In this document: positions 5,223-6,052 of the stretch, one piece after another | Numbering within the stretch: position 1 is the first letter of the stretch | Layout of the letters: the number at the start of each line of letters is the position of its first letter | From: an uncultured Legionellales bacterium | GTDB lineage: Bacteria > Pseudomonadota > Gammaproteobacteria > UBA1113 | NCBI GenBank assembly: GCA_945956945.1 | Contig: CAMFJO010000060.1 | Location: 1 to 6,052 of the forward strand | Direction of reading: 5' to 3' | DNA: 6,052 nt | Position numbers and translations under genes: made by a program | Notes under the pieces: model-generated | The model's database searches: none | Seen by the model: the letters and a program-made list of their open reading frames with translations, nothing else | What the model was told of the DNA's origin: nothing

Positions 5223-6052
5223 ATGTCTAGAGAAACTGAATCTATGATCTTAGCCCTATTAGATAGGGCTAAACGCAAAGGCGCCACGGCTGCAGAAATC
5301 AGCGCTTCGATGACAGAAGGGTTTACGGTTAATGTGCGTAAAGGAGAAGTCGATACCGTAGAATTTAATCGCGATAAAGGCTTAACAATGGTTCTTTATT
5401 GTGGTCAACGGCAAGGAATGGTGAGTAGTTCTGATTTTTCAGAAGCGGCTTTAAGCCATTGTCTAGATAAAGCATGGACTATCGCCCAAAACACGGATGA
5501 AGATCCGGCCGCGGGTCTAGCGCCTAAAGATCGCATGGCCTTAAAAGCAGTGGATCTAGATTTATTCCATCCTTGGCAGATAACACCCGCAGAAGCAATC
5601 CCTTTGTTACAAAAGACTGAAGCAGTAGCGATTGCCAGTGACAGCAGAATCAGTAATTCCGAGGGCGTTAATCTCAATACCCACCAATCTCATTATGTGT
5701 ATGCCAATTCACATGGATTTTGTGGGACGCTGCATTCTACCTCGCATTCTTTTAGCTGTGTGTTGTTAGCCAGCGATAAAAAAGGGGCGATGCAACGTGA
5801 TTATGATTATACCCATAGCCGTGATGCCAACACACTGGATAATTTCGAAGAAGTCGCCTTGCGTGCAGCGCACTATACCGTGCAGCGATTAGGTGCTAAA
5901 ACCATTTCCACAGGGAAAACACCGGTTATTCTCAGCCAGCGTATGGTATCCCAGTTTTGGGGTGAGTTGTTATCGGCCATTAATGGCAGTAACCTGTATA
6001 GAGATGCTTCTTTTTTAAAGGGATGCGTAGGCCAATCTATTCTCAATAGGTG
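5223..6052 (+). CDS. pmbA: Metalloprotease-related protein PmbA/TldE, N-terminal 276 codons (runs off right edge)
   Basis: PmbA (TldE) is the partner of the zinc protease TldD. In E. coli the TldD/TldE complex matures microcin B17 and degrades the antitoxin CcdA in the cytoplasm. TldE itself lacks the zinc-ligand motif and has a structural role. The window holds about 60% of the usual 450 aa. Family landmarks, numbered from ATG 5223, are GEVDTVEFNRDKG (41-53), DEDPAAGLA (92-100), DLDLFHPW (111-118), NSEG (145-148), NSHGF (162-166), MQRDYDYTHSR (190-200) and the KTPVIL...SAINGSNLYRDASFL stretch near the end. ATG 5223 is chosen because recognisable PmbA sequence begins shortly after it. However, it gives a slightly shorter N-terminus than E. 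coli PmbA (22 rather than about 36 residues before the A-E-[IV] motif), and its ribosome site is poor (GGGGG about 14 bases away). The frame continues open upstream, so the true start is uncertain. Confidence 0.92.
   Translation, partial: MSRETESMILALLDRAKRKGATAAEISASMTEGFTVNVRKGEVDTVEFNRDKGLTMVLYCGQRQGMVSSSDFSEAALSHCLDKAWTIAQNTDEDPAAGLAPKDRMALKAVDLDLFHPWQITPAEAIPLLQKTEAVAIASDSRISNSEGVNLNTHQSHYVYANSHGFCGTLHSTSHSFSCVLLASDKKGAMQRDYDYTHSRDANTLDNFEEVALRAAHYTVQRLGAKTISTGKTPVILSQRMVSQFWGELLSAINGSNLYRDASFLKGCVGQSILNR

Noticed and set aside
4989..5249. 86-codon open frame on the minus strand before pmbA
   Set aside because: It has no ATG start. Its openness follows partly from sharing codon phase with the open plus frame, so it is recorded only as a property of the repeat-like segment.
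5405..5677. 90-codon minus-strand frame opposite pmbA
   Set aside because: The plus-strand frame here is clear PmbA sequence with conserved motifs, so the antisense frame is a shadow.

Overview
The window looks like chromosomal DNA of an AT-rich gammaproteobacterium, most likely of the order Legionellales (Legionella/Coxiella/Rickettsiella-like). The RNase T and class II dihydroorotase are of gammaproteobacterial type. The large plus-strand gene has the layout of the LbtU family of siderophore porins: signal peptide, short Q-rich coiled coil, Ala/Thr/Pro linker and a beta-barrel ending in Phe. Known members of that family are mainly from Legionella and its relatives. The placement is an inference from protein character; no rRNA or tRNA gene is present to confirm it.

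Layout. Positions 1-923 (minus) hold the N-terminal 307 codons of a protein I do not recognise, with a good sigma70-type promoter just upstream. Positions 1021-2689 (minus) are a compact pyrC-rnt pair in which the end of pyrC overlaps the start of rnt by 8 bases. Positions 2690-3259 are a 570-base divergent intergenic region. It holds weak promoter candidates and a striking 162-bp near-palindrome (2899-3060) that looks like a MITE or other dispersed palindromic repeat. Positions 3260-4936 (plus) encode the LbtU/DUF3573-like outer-membrane porin, started from a GTG with a well-placed Shine-Dalgarno. Positions 5223 to the window end (plus) encode the N-terminal part of PmbA/TldE.

The most unusual part is 4937-5222. 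It looks intergenic, but it has no stop codon in the pmbA frame for 93 codons. Its 3' half is GC-richer, hairpin-rich and built like a repeat, and it runs in frame into pmbA. This resembles the protein-coding palindromic elements known from Rickettsia (RPEs). It could give PmbA an extra N-terminal segment, or it could be a repeat that landed next to the start codon.

Functionally the genes are mostly unrelated housekeeping functions (pyrimidine synthesis, RNA 3'-end maturation, peptide processing) plus one outer-membrane uptake protein and one unknown. Two different repeat-like elements sit directly upstream of the two plus-strand genes, so repeat insertion appears to have reshaped both 5' regions.
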